A stretch of 64,000 bases of DNA, taken from NCBI RefSeq assembly GCF_016908785.1, contig NZ_JAFBEO010000002.1:62001-126000 (forward strand), given 5' to 3'. The notes under the pieces were generated by a model. That model searched no databases. It had not been told where the DNA came from and was given only the letters and a program-made list of their open reading frames with translations. Position 1 is the stretch's first letter; the number at the start of each line of letters is the position of its first letter. Of this stretch, positions 36,211-45,155 are shown in pieces. A program made the translations under genes and the position numbers. The stretch is from Weissella uvarum. Its GTDB lineage: Bacteria; Bacillota; Bacilli; Lactobacillales; Lactobacillaceae.

Positions 36211-36232
36211 TTTATCAACAATGAATACTATA
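36211..36232 (-). promoter_or_regulatory. Candidate promoter of LysM gene B
   Basis: Minus strand TATAGT (36232-36227) followed by TGTTGATAAA (36220-36211), matching gene A; CATAAA-GCGTTAT also occurs upstream of both genes. Suggests common control. Confidence 0.5.
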
Positions 36233-36502
36233 CGGGAATCTCCCCACTTAAACATAACAAGGCAATAACGCTTTATGACATTCTTTACAACAACATGACT
36301 GTTAAACGTTTTAAATTCGATTCATCACTGCCATAGAGCCATCTATATTGTCATAAAAATACTGATTTTTTTTGAAAAAAATGCGATATTTTGCAATTTA
36401 TTTTAAAAATTGTGAGTATTTACGTGTTTTTAGCCTTTCATTTCAAAATAAGACAAAGCTAAAAGTAAATAAAATGCATTTTATACAACTTATGGATGAC
36501 AC

Positions 36503-36523
36503 TTTTGAACAAAGTGTTCAAAA
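36503..36523. promoter_or_regulatory. Perfect inverted repeat in the LysM-hup gap
   Basis: TTTTGAACA, AAG, TGTTCAAAA. Perfect 9-bp arms, about 360 bases upstream of LysM gene B, without T runs long enough for a terminator. Candidate protein-binding site. Confidence 0.4.
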
Positions 36524-36792
36524 ATTATGAATTTCAAGCTTAATTAACCTCTTTTTTGCACTAATTTAGGCCATGTCGGCTTTCCAGACCATAAAATTGC
36601 TTGATTCTACCCATAAAAAGACGGAAAAATTCCATATATATGCAAAATTGGGCCTGTTAGTTAATAAATAACGCACACCGGTTTAAAATCACAGTGTTCT
36701 GGATGAGTGATGCTTTAATACGATTACACAAATATCACCAATGCAAACTTTAACCCTTATTGCATACAACGTAGCTAACTGAATTTATTCAT

Positions 36793-36829
36793 AAAAAAGA
36801 GCTAATCCAAATTGGATTAGCTCTCTTTT
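36793..36829. terminator. Terminator after hup
   Basis: AAAAAAGAGCTAATCC, AAATT, GGATTAGCTCTCTTTT; strong stem 66 bases after the hup stop. Confidence 0.88.
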
Positions 36830-36895
36830 GTTATTAAAAGACAAAATAGTCTCTAAATTATACCGATTAAATAATTAACCACTTATCGGTCAAAA

Positions 36896-37171
36896 TTACT
36901 TAACAGCATCCTTCAAAGCCTTACCAGGCTTGAATGCAGGAATCTTTGATGCTGGAATTTCGATTTCTTCCTTAGTTTGTGGGTTACGGCCCTTACGTGC
37001 GGCACGTGAACGAACTTCGAAGTTACCAAATCCAATCAATTGAACCTTTTCACCCTTTGCCAAAGTGTCTTGGATTGATGAGAATACGGCGTCAACTGCA
37101 GCAGTTGCGTCCTTCTTTGTCAAACCAGTTGCTGTTGCAACATCGTTTACCAATTCTTGCTTGTTAGCCAT
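36896..37171 (-). CDS. hup: DNA-binding protein HU
   Basis: 91 residues, the standard length. [42 protein letters not shown] and the C-terminal [11 protein letters not shown] are diagnostic. HU bends and compacts DNA as a dimer. GGAGGAAG precedes the ATG, with TATAGT as a possible -10 upstream. Gene order der-hup is as in B. subtilis. Confidence 0.97.
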   Translation of the reverse strand: MANKQELVNDVATATGLTKKDATAAVDAVFSSIQDTLAKGEKVQLIGFGNFEVRSRAARKGRNPQTKEEIEIPASKIPAFKPGKALKDAVK

Positions 37172-37383
37172 GAGAATCTTCCTCCTGCGTAATCACTATA
37201 CTGTATGGTTTAAAATCAAAAATATGCGAAACATATTTCAATTTCGATATTTAGGATAGCATAACTAAAACAGATAAACAAGATTTTTTAGCCGAAAACG
37301 TTGATATAACAGCTTTTTTAAAGATTTTGCTGAAATAACAAACTCTTTTTCTAAAAAAATGTCAAGACTTAGTTATAATATTC

Positions 37384-38694
37384 CTATTTTCTAGCCCGCT
37401 TAATCAGATGAATTGGTGTCCCTGTAAAGTCAAAGGCTTTACGAATTTGGTTCTCCAAGAAACGTTCATAAGAAAAATGCATAAGCTCTGGATCATTCAC
37501 GAAAACCACAAATGTTGGTGGTTGAATGGCCACTTGTGTTGCATAGTAAACACGTAGCCGCTTCCCATGCACCGTTGGAGTTGGATTAAGGGCCAAAGCA
37601 TCCATAATCACTTCATTCAATGTTGCAGACTGGATACGACGCTTATGGTTTTCATCAACTTGCTTGATTAAATCAGGCAACTTGTTTAAGCGTTGCTTCG
37701 TTTTAGCAGAAACAAACACAATTGGTGCATATGAAAGATATTGGAATTCATTGCGGATATGTTGTTCAAAATCACGCATCGTATCCGTTGTCTTGTCTAG
37801 CGTATCCCATTTATTAACAACGATAATGATTGCTCGTCCCGCTTCGTGCGCATAACCAGCAACGTGCTTATCTTGTTCACGAATACCTTCTTCAGCATTC
37901 AAAACCATCAACACGACGTTGGAATCATCAATGGCCCGCATGGCCCGCATAACAGAATACTTTTCAGTATTTTCGTAAACTTTACCCCGCTTTCGAATCC
38001 CGGCCGTATCGACCATCACAAATTCATCACCATCTGGTGTTGTAAAACGTGTATCGACAGCATCACGAGTTGTCCCAGCCACATCAGACACAATCACACG
38101 GTCCTCACCAAGCAAAGCATTGACGATTGAAGACTTACCGACATTAGGCCGTCCAATCAAAGAGAAACGGATTGCATCGTCATCATCTTCAGCTTCAACA
38201 TCAGGAAATTCACTAACGATCTTATCTAGCAAATCACCAACACCCGTTCGGTGAGTTCCTGAAATTGGATATGGATCGCCAAAGCCAAGCGCATAGAAAT
38301 CATAAATTTCAGCACGTTTTTCCGGATTATCAACTTTGTTTACTGCTAAAATAACGGGCTTGTCTGTTCGATAAAGGATCTTAGCGACATTTTCATCAGC
38401 TTCCGTTAAACCTTCCTTGGCTGAAACCATGAAAACAATCACATCAGCTTCATCAATTGCAATTTCAGCTTGTTGTTTGATTTGAGACATAAATGGCTCA
38501 TCGCTCATCTCAATTCCGCCAGTGTCAATTAGACGGAATTCCTGGGTTAGCCATTCAGCACGTGTATAAATACGATCACGTGTTACCCCAGGGGTATCTT
38601 CAACGATTGAAATTCGATCGCCAGCCATTTCATTAAAGATGGTTGATTTTCCCACATTGGGGCGACCAACAATCGCTACTACTGGTAGTGCCAT
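37384..38694 (-). CDS. der: Ribosome-assembly GTPase Der (EngA)
   Basis: 436 residues with two tandem GTPase domains ([16 protein letters not shown] at 8-23, second [16 protein letters not shown] near 182; NKVD and NKWD) and a C-terminal KH-like domain. Essential for 50S subunit maturation. AAGGAGG before ATG. Between rpsA and hup. Confidence 0.97.
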   Translation of the reverse strand: MALPVVAIVGRPNVGKSTIFNEMAGDRISIVEDTPGVTRDRIYTRAEWLTQEFRLIDTGGIEMSDEPFMSQIKQQAEIAIDEADVIVFMVSAKEGLTEADENVAKILYRTDKPVILAVNKVDNPEKRAEIYDFYALGFGDPYPISGTHRTGVGDLLDKIVSEFPDVEAEDDDDAIRFSLIGRPNVGKSSIVNALLGEDRVIVSDVAGTTRDAVDTRFTTPDGDEFVMVDTAGIRKRGKVYENTEKYSVMRAMRAIDDSNVVLMVLNAEEGIREQDKHVAGYAHEAGRAIIIVVNKWDTLDKTTDTMRDFEQHIRNEFQYLSYAPIVFVSAKTKQRLNKLPDLIKQVDENHKRRIQSATLNEVIMDALALNPTPTVHGKRLRVYYATQVAIQPPTFVVFVNDPELMHFSYERFLENQIRKAFDFTGTPIHLIKRARK

Positions 38695-38770
38695 AGTTAC
38701 TACCTCCTTGAAACTTCATTATTAATTGTAATATTACTATATTTTACGGGATTTGTCCCCTAAATAAAAT

Positions 38771-38804
38771 TAAGCGTGCGTCAGGCTACCCCAACACACG
38801 CTTA
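38771..38804 (-). terminator. Likely terminator after rpsA
   Basis: Minus strand TAAGCGTGTG / CGCACGCTTA stem with a long loop followed by a T-rich stretch; weaker than others. Confidence 0.6.
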
Positions 38805-38825
38805 AATTTAGTTCTTATTCAAAAA

Positions 38826-40082
38826 TTAGTTAAAATCCTTGAAAATATCAGCAAAGGCATCACCCAAAGTTGCATTACCTTCTTCTTCAGAAGTTGAGTA
38901 ATTCTTTGGTGCACGGTCTTGACGTGGACGACGTGCTTGACGACGTGGACGGTCACCACCATTGTTGTTTGATGATGAACGCTTTGTCTCTTCTTCACCT
39001 TCAGGAGCATCTTCCAAAGCCTTGATTGACAATGACAAGCGTTGCTTTTCAGGATTTACATCCAAAACCTTCACTTGAACCTTGTCGCCAGCCTTCAAAA
39101 CATCAGCTGGGTTATCGATGTGCTTGTGTGAGATTTGTGAAACGTGAACCAAACCTTCAACACCTGGGAATACTTCCACAAAGGCACCAAAGTCAACAAC
39201 ACGCTTAACAGTTCCTTCTAGCACAGCACCAACTGGAGCCTTTTCTTCAATGTCATCCCAAGGACCTGGTTCAGTTGCCTTGATTGACAATGAAATACGC
39301 TCACGTTCTGGGTCCAATCCCAAAACCTTAACCTTAACATCTTGACCAACAGACAAAACATCTGAAGGTTGAGAAACGCGATCATGTGAGATTTCAGATA
39401 CATGAACCAATCCATCAACACCGCCAAGGTCGATGAAGGCACCAAAGTTGGTCATACGAGCAACCTTACCTTCAACTTCATCACCAACTGACAAGTCTTC
39501 GAAGACATGCTTCAAAGCTTCTTCACGTTCAGCGTTCAATACGTCACGACGTGACAAAATCAAACGACTTTCGGCTGGGTCGATTTCAATAATCTTTGCG
39601 CGGATAGTTTGACCCTTATATTGGTTCAAATCTTGCACAAAACGGTTTTCGATCATTGAAGCAGGTACGAATCCACGTACACCATCAACATCGACAACCA
39701 AACCACCCTTAACAACTTGTGTTACTGGTGCTTCAACAATATCACCCTCGTTATACTTGCTTGCGACTTCCTCCCAAGCACGACGAGCTTCAAGGCGACG
39801 CTTTGACAATAGGTATGATCCACCTTCTTTGTCTGAACCGATAGTTGATACGACTACCAAATCCAAAACATCACCAACCTTAACAAGATCATTAACGTCA
39901 GCATCACGGTCAGAAGATAGCTCACGCATTGGGATTACTCCTTCAACACCGGCACCTTCAATACCTACAATCACTTGACGATTATCATCAATTGCTAAGA
40001 CTTCACCCTTAACGACATCGCCCACTTTAACTTCGGCTACGCTATCAAGAGCTGCCAATAGCTCGTTGTTCTCTTCGTTCAT
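38826..40082 (-). CDS. rpsA: 30S ribosomal protein S1 homologue
   Basis: 418 residues with four S1 RNA-binding repeats (for example GDVVKGEVLAIDDNRQVIVG, GAFIDLGGVDGLVHVSEISH, GAFVEVFPGVEGLVHVSQISH in part) and a basic Arg/Asn-rich C-terminal tail (RPRRQARRPRQ). Shorter than the six-repeat proteobacterial S1, as usual in Firmicutes. Contacts mRNA on the ribosome. GGAGG before ATG. Confidence 0.95.
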   Translation of the reverse strand: MNEENNELLAALDSVAEVKVGDVVKGEVLAIDDNRQVIVGIEGAGVEGVIPMRELSSDRDADVNDLVKVGDVLDLVVVSTIGSDKEGGSYLLSKRRLEARRAWEEVASKYNEGDIVEAPVTQVVKGGLVVDVDGVRGFVPASMIENRFVQDLNQYKGQTIRAKIIEIDPAESRLILSRRDVLNAEREEALKHVFEDLSVGDEVEGKVARMTNFGAFIDLGGVDGLVHVSEISHDRVSQPSDVLSVGQDVKVKVLGLDPERERISLSIKATEPGPWDDIEEKAPVGAVLEGTVKRVVDFGAFVEVFPGVEGLVHVSQISHKHIDNPADVLKAGDKVQVKVLDVNPEKQRLSLSIKALEDAPEGEEETKRSSSNNNGGDRPRRQARRPRQDRAPKNYSTSEEEGNATLGDAFADIFKDFN

Positions 40083-40179
40083 TACAATATATCCTCCTGG
40101 TCACACGACTCTAAGCGTTATTATACAATACCACTAAATAAATGGCTAGCCCTTATCATGTTTATTTTATATAAATTAT

Positions 40180-40857
40180 TTAATTTAATTTCTGAGCAAT
40201 AATTTCTTTGGCCTTATCCACAACTTGTTCAATTGATAACCCAGTTGTATCAAGTTCAACCGCATCAGACGCCTTTTTCAAAGGTGAAATTTCACGGTGT
40301 GAATCCAAATAGTCTCGCTCTTCAATTGCCTTTTTTAAATCAGCCAAACTGGTTTGTGTATCAATCCCCTTGGCTTGGTTTTCACGGTAACGACGTTCAG
40401 CTCGTTCTTGAACTGATGCAATTAAGAAAATCTTGACTGCTGCATCTGGCAATACAGTTGTTCCGATATCACGTCCGTCCATTACAACCCCGTTGTCTTT
40501 GGCAATCTGACGTTGTAATTGCGTCATTGCTTCACGTACTTGGGCATAAGCAGCAACCTGTGAAACATTTTTAGCAACACGATCGGTCCGAATTGCCTCA
40601 GTGACATCATTGTCATTTAAAAAGACTTGTTGCTCTGATGCACCAGGCTTAAAGGTAATCTTTAATTCGGGCAACAACTTCGTAACCGCTTGTTCATCAG
40701 CTGGATCAATACCCGCTTCCAACACGGCTAATGTGACACAACGGTACATCGCACCGGTATCAACGTAAACAAAGCTTAAATCGTTCGCTAAAATCTTGGC
40801 AATGGTTGATTTACCAGCTGAAGCTGGCCCATCAATCGCAATTTGAATTGATTTCAT
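40180..40857 (-). CDS. cmk: Cytidylate kinase
   Basis: 225 residues. P-loop GPASAGKST (10-18), [24 protein letters not shown] and [11 protein letters not shown] are diagnostic. Phosphorylates CMP and dCMP. Next to rpsA as in many Firmicutes. Confidence 0.97.
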   Translation of the reverse strand: MKSIQIAIDGPASAGKSTIAKILANDLSFVYVDTGAMYRCVTLAVLEAGIDPADEQAVTKLLPELKITFKPGASEQQVFLNDNDVTEAIRTDRVAKNVSQVAAYAQVREAMTQLQRQIAKDNGVVMDGRDIGTTVLPDAAVKIFLIASVQERAERRYRENQAKGIDTQTSLADLKKAIEERDYLDSHREISPLKKASDAVELDTTGLSIEQVVDKAKEIIAQKLN

Positions 40858-40930
40858 TCTGACATCCTTAAATATTTTATTTATCTCTACATTTTACGCT
40901 ATTCAGCAGGTAATGTGAATGTCAATACAG

Positions 40931-40957
40931 AAAAAACCATCAGAATTCTGATGGTTT
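40931..40957. terminator. Terminator after the LysM (YpbE-like) gene
   Basis: AAAAAACCATCAGAATTCTGATGGTTTT; perfect stem. Confidence 0.88.
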
Positions 40958-40968
40958 TGTAATAATCA

Positions 40969-41592
40969 TTATTTAACGCGCAAACGTTGTCCGGCATGTA
41001 CAGCACTAAGATCAACCCCTGGGTTTAATTCTTGTAGCTTAGATTGTGAAATACCAGCGTTTGTCGCAACACGGAAGGCACCTTGTCCAGCTGCAACAGT
41101 TGTATACTGCTTATCACCTTGTGAAGACTGACTAGATGCACGTTGCGAACTTGCTTGACTAGCTTGTTGCGCCTTTGAACTAGCTGCAGCCGCTTTGGCA
41201 CTACTCTCAGATGCAGCTTTAGCAGCCGCTTTTGATGAAGCTTCAGCTGATTTCTTTGAGGCCTGTGCCTTTGACTCCGAAGCAGCCTTTACAGACTTAG
41301 ACTTTGAGGCTGCCTTTGATGAGGCTTGCTTTGATTTTGATGAATCAGTAATCTTCGTACTTGATGTAGAAGCTGATGACCATGTTTGTTCGGCATTGGT
41401 AGGCTTATTCAAAGTTTGTAGGTATTCATAAATTGGCACAAAAGACAATCCAATCACTACAGCGACAAGAACACCAATCGTCCAACTAACGCGTTGCGTC
41501 TTCTTACGATGTTCCGTTCGTGAATATTGGTCCGGTTGGTCTTCTTTAAAAGACTCGCCCCATGGCTCCGGTTTTTTATCTTGATCGGTCAT
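40969..41592 (-). CDS. Membrane-anchored LysM protein (YpbE-like)
   Basis: 207 residues: cytosolic acidic N-terminus (1-34), one membrane helix (about 36-57), a Ser/Ala/Lys-rich stalk (70-155) and a C-terminal LysM-like domain (160-207; LQELNPGVDLSAVHAGQRLRVK in part). Position between recQ and cmk matches B. subtilis ypbE. Likely binds peptidoglycan. AGGAGGG before ATG. Confidence 0.84.
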   Translation of the reverse strand: MTDQDKKPEPWGESFKEDQPDQYSRTEHRKKTQRVSWTIGVLVAVVIGLSFVPIYEYLQTLNKPTNAEQTWSSASTSSTKITDSSKSKQASSKAASKSKSVKAASESKAQASKKSAEASSKAAAKAASESSAKAAAASSKAQQASQASSQRASSQSSQGDKQYTTVAAGQGAFRVATNAGISQSKLQELNPGVDLSAVHAGQRLRVK

Positions 41593-41678
41593 GTCAGCCC
41601 TCCTAATCTCAAATTTACTAAGGGTTATCGTACACCAAAAAAATCATTGATGCCATCCTTGTTGCACTTTCTTAACTT

Positions 41679-43115
41679 TCATTTAAACAGTTGCTTTAAA
41701 ATATCAGGCCAATGTTGTGCTGGCAACGAATTTTTAGCTGCTAACTGCGCGGGTAAGCCCACTACATTCAAATTAAATGCTGCCGGTCCCACTGATTCGA
41801 AGTCCAAAGAAGTCGGTGCATCATCAAAATATTGCAAGAGATAATTACGCAAGTCTTCCGGCTGTCTAGCGTAGTTCACCATACTTTGCAACGCTTGACT
41901 GCGAACAATTCGTCTTTCTTTAAACAAGGATTGCATTTGCTCAAGGCCTAAATGCTTGGCGATATAATAATCAATCAAACGTGCTCGCTCTACCCCGATA
42001 GAGGCCGCATCAATTTGCTTATCCATATATTGCGCTAACATTGTATCAGTTGGCAAAGAAGCATCTAATAAGTGATATTGAATCCGCTCATCACCTGGGA
42101 CGTACAATAATACTGCCAAAGCCGCTTGGTTATCGCGACCGGCCCGGCCAATTTCTTGCATATAACTAGCCAGATCTTGACTGAGGTGGTAATGAATAAT
42201 AAAGCGAATATCATCCTTATCAATCCCCATCCCAAAAGCAGAGGTTGCTACGATGACATCCAAATCATTTTGCATAAATTGCTGTTGTAGACGATAACGC
42301 GCCACATTATCCAAACCACCATGGTAGGCTGCGACATGCCGTCCTGTCGTCTGTTTCAATTGTTCCGCCAGTGTATTGGCTAACTTTCGACTCGAAACAT
42401 AGACAATTCCAGCACCAGGGATTTGTTTGACTAAGGTCGTTAAGCGGTCATCCTTATCCGCATTTGTATCTAAAACTTCATTGTGCAAATAAATGTTTGG
42501 TCGATCAACAGATTGGGCATACACATACCATTGTTCCATTGGGACATTAAACCTTTGCATTAAATCAGCTTGCATTGCTTTGGTGGCCGTTGCCGTCAAT
42601 AAAAGCAATGGTGGAAAGCCTAACTGTTCATGAATTAATGGCAAATCTAAATAATCTGGTCGAAAATCAGGCCCCCAACTCAGAATCGTATGCGCTTCAT
42701 CAATCACAAATGTATTAATATTGATATTCGCAAAGGCCTTTAAGACCGCTTCTTGATTCAACATCTCCGGTGAAATCAAGACAAAACGATAATTGTTTAA
42801 ATGATGTAAGACAGAATATTTCTCTTGAGCATCCATCAATGAGCTTAAGGCAATGACTGACTTTTCTCCCATGTAATTAAAGCGCGACACTTGGTCCTGC
42901 ATCAGCGATAGTAAAGGTGTCACAATGACCACTGTGCCTGGACGTAAATATCCCATCATTTGATAAATCAAACTTTTCCCACCGCCGGTCGGTAGCATTC
43001 CCAAGGCATTTTTATTTTCAAGAAGGGCTGAGATAATTTCAGCTTGGCCTGGTCGAAAATCATCGAACCCAAACTTTTCTTTCAACACTGCGTGCATTTT
43101 TTCATGCTTGTTCAT
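41679..43115 (-). CDS. recQ: ATP-dependent DNA helicase RecQ (short form)
   Basis: 478 residues from the ATG at 43115 (MNKHEKMHAVLKEKFG), placed 8 bases after AGGAG. Motifs: DDFRPGQAEII, LPTGGGKSLIYQ, IDEAHTILSWGPDFRP, LLTATAT, ATSAFGMGIDKDDIRF and QEIGRAGRD. No HRDC domain, so it is the short Firmicutes type (RecS). Unwinds DNA 3' to 5' in recombination repair. Overlaps ypbB by 14 bases. Confidence 0.94.
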   Translation of the reverse strand: MNKHEKMHAVLKEKFGFDDFRPGQAEIISALLENKNALGMLPTGGGKSLIYQMMGYLRPGTVVIVTPLLSLMQDQVSRFNYMGEKSVIALSSLMDAQEKYSVLHHLNNYRFVLISPEMLNQEAVLKAFANININTFVIDEAHTILSWGPDFRPDYLDLPLIHEQLGFPPLLLLTATATKAMQADLMQRFNVPMEQWYVYAQSVDRPNIYLHNEVLDTNADKDDRLTTLVKQIPGAGIVYVSSRKLANTLAEQLKQTTGRHVAAYHGGLDNVARYRLQQQFMQNDLDVIVATSAFGMGIDKDDIRFIIHYHLSQDLASYMQEIGRAGRDNQAALAVLLYVPGDERIQYHLLDASLPTDTMLAQYMDKQIDAASIGVERARLIDYYIAKHLGLEQMQSLFKERRIVRSQALQSMVNYARQPEDLRNYLLQYFDDAPTSLDFESVGPAAFNLNVVGLPAQLAAKNSLPAQHWPDILKQLFK

Positions 43116-44166
43116 GCGCTTGCTCCTGCTTTGTCTGCCAAATTTCATAAAGTCTGAACAGAAAAAATTCTGTAATATCATCCGACGTACGCACCATATT
43201 AAAACGCCATTGGTCAATGTCTGCATCTGTTAAATGTTGAGCTAGATAATCAGTTACCGCGGGCGTCAAATATGAATCATATGGGAATTCAGCAAATGGC
43301 AACCAAATTGCAGCCGTTAACAAATGCTCTTGAACGGTTCCCAACTTCAGTTTGCGGTGTTGGGCAATTTCAGGTAATGTTTGGCCGGCTTTGGCCGCTT
43401 CATAACTTGCTTTAATACTATCTGACAAATACGAACGCGGTCCGACCAATTGATATAGTTGCGCCATTGGATGTTGGCCATGTAAATTTTCTTCAATGTA
43501 GCTAATCAATTGTGTATATAAATCGAGCTGCCAAAGATAAAAATCAAAATCAGTCCACTGTGGATTCATTTGTAACTGATCAAAATTCAAACCAGTTAAG
43601 CCATGGCCAATCCATGTTTGAGCTAAATGATCAGCATCTACTGCTGGTAGCGTTTCTAAGAAGCCAACTAGCCCCTCACGCCAATCATCAATTAATTGTT
43701 TTTTATCCTGCTGGCGAAACCAGCTTTTAATGAGCTGACGTTCTTTTAAGCTAACTTGAATTGGATAATAATGCTGATTCCGATAAGCGTATTCAGAAAC
43801 AATCTGATTGGCTAGCAAGAATAGTGGCATAAAACTAGCTGTTTGCTTTAAATATCGGTCAGCTGGTTGTTTAAGTTGATAGTGTTGAGCTTGATAAGCA
43901 ACTTTAGCCCGACGCCCTTTCTCCGTTAAGGCATATAGCCCAGGTTCAGTTTTATAAAGTAAACGTTCTTTCAATAAATCCGCCACCACTTTTTCAAAGT
44001 CGGGTTTATTCATTTTGGGCAGTAGCCCTAACCAATCTAATAGTTGGTAACGTAAACCCCAGTATTCAGTTGAACCGGTTGTTTTTTGGCTTAGGATTGC
44101 GAAAATGACGTGGCTCCGCCGCGGTTGTTTTTCTGAAAAAAATGTTAACAAAAATGTTGAATCCAC
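43102..44166 (-). CDS. ypbB: YpbB-like helix-turn-helix protein
   Basis: 354 residues starting at GTG 44166, 6 bases after AAGGAG. The N-terminal part looks like a winged helix (VVADLLKERLLYKTEPGLYALTEKGRRAKV); a second HTH near 270 (AKAGQTLPEIAQHRKLKLGTVQEHLL) is the RecQ-associated helix-turn-helix type. ypbB-recQ pairing is conserved in Bacillus. Probably a RecQ partner; molecular role unknown. Confidence 0.82.
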   Translation of the reverse strand: MDSTFLLTFFSEKQPRRSHVIFAILSQKTTGSTEYWGLRYQLLDWLGLLPKMNKPDFEKVVADLLKERLLYKTEPGLYALTEKGRRAKVAYQAQHYQLKQPADRYLKQTASFMPLFLLANQIVSEYAYRNQHYYPIQVSLKERQLIKSWFRQQDKKQLIDDWREGLVGFLETLPAVDADHLAQTWIGHGLTGLNFDQLQMNPQWTDFDFYLWQLDLYTQLISYIEENLHGQHPMAQLYQLVGPRSYLSDSIKASYEAAKAGQTLPEIAQHRKLKLGTVQEHLLTAAIWLPFAEFPYDSYLTPAVTDYLAQHLTDADIDQWRFNMVRTSDDITEFFLFRLYEIWQTKQEQAHEQA

Positions 44167-44186
44167 GGCGTTCTCCTTTTAGTTAA

Positions 44187-44765
44187 TTATAGTTGACGCA
44201 TTAAACGAACAAATACATTTTTAAATGGTAAGAGAATTAATCCACTCACCAAGGTGAGCAAAATTCCTTCCACTAAGTTAAATGGTAACACCATATAAAG
44301 CAAATATACTTTTGTCCCAATGGTCTTGGCAATATCAAAGTTCGCAAAACGTGCATATAGTGGGATTCCATAAACCAAATTCATGATTACCATGGCGATG
44401 GTTAGCATGATGGTCCCAATCACACCACCCAATAATAGCCGGCGCCAATTCCATTGTTTACCTTTTTGCATCCCATAGTAAAGTCCGATTAGCAATACGG
44501 CTAACCCAACCATATTCATTGGTAATCCAATATAATCATTTACACCTGCACCATCCAAAAGTAACTTAAGCAAAGAGCGTAGGATCAGCACCATAAAACC
44601 AGCGCGTAGATCTAATAGGATGGCTCCTATGAAGATCGGCACAAATGAAAAGTCCATTTTTAGGAAGGTTGCACCTGGAATTAATGGGATTTGTCCCACG
44701 AGCATTAATAGAAATGAAATTGCCGCCAATAAGGCGATGACACTTAAGCGTTGTGTTTCACGCAT
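44187..44765 (-). CDS. ribU: Riboflavin ECF transporter S component RibU
   Basis: 192 residues with about six helices and RibU landmarks (FLLMLVGQIPLIPGATFLKMDFS in part; NDYIGLPMNMVGLAVL). Binds riboflavin and docks to the ECF module. An FMN riboswitch with terminator precedes it, which confirms the ligand. Confidence 0.95.
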   Translation of the reverse strand: MRETQRLSVIALLAAISFLLMLVGQIPLIPGATFLKMDFSFVPIFIGAILLDLRAGFMVLILRSLLKLLLDGAGVNDYIGLPMNMVGLAVLLIGLYYGMQKGKQWNWRRLLLGGVIGTIMLTIAMVIMNLVYGIPLYARFANFDIAKTIGTKVYLLYMVLPFNLVEGILLTLVSGLILLPFKNVFVRLMRQL

Positions 44766-44783
44766 TTGTATTCTCCCTTATAA

Positions 44784-44823
44784 ACAAAAAAGCTTCTTTA
44801 GGTTTCAGGGCAACCTAAAGAAG
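44784..44823 (-). terminator. Riboswitch expression-platform terminator
   Basis: Minus strand: CTTCTTTAGG, 11-base loop, CCTAAAGAAG, C, T run, directly after the FMN aptamer and before the ribU ribosome site. Confidence 0.9.
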
Positions 44824-44847
44824 ACAGTTTTAGCTTATCTGTAAAAT

Positions 44848-44980
44848 ATCTTCTGCCTACCAGACTATACTGTCGGTTATGGATTCTCACCATATCAATC
44901 AAATCATCATCGATTTGAGTCGCGGACTTACATCTAAGATGCTCACCACCGGTCGGGAATTTCACCCTGCCCTGAAGAAA
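44848..44980 (-). promoter_or_regulatory. FMN riboswitch (RFN element)
   Basis: Minus strand, in order: CTTCAGGGCAGGGTGAAATT, CCCGACCGGTGG, AGTCCGCGAC, GGTGAGAATCC, ATAACCGACAGT, AGTCTGG and a closing AGAAGAT. All conserved RFN blocks are present. With the following terminator, FMN should stop transcription of ribU. Confidence 0.96.
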
Positions 44981-45155
44981 TTATTCAATTTATTTTAGTT
45001 TAGACTTTCAGCTTATCATTTGTCAATAAAAGCATCACCTAACTTGTATACTAATACCTTAACTAGCAATTTGTTACTTCCATAATTGCAGTTTTAAAAT
45101 AGCGCACGAATTATCATTTTTTCATCAGCAATAACATCTTCTAATATTAATTAGT

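Larger units (their letters stand above)
36145..36895. other. Long AT-rich intergenic region
   Basis: 751 bases with no supported gene. It holds the promoter of LysM gene B, a 9-bp-arm palindrome at 36503-36523, and the hup terminator at 36793-36829. The rest is AT rich, with no ribosome site plus frame that convinces. Confidence 0.7.

Noticed and set aside
37293-37306. cre-like site (cgaaaacgttgata)
   Set aside because: Two mismatches at conserved positions and no sugar-related gene next to it (between der and hup).
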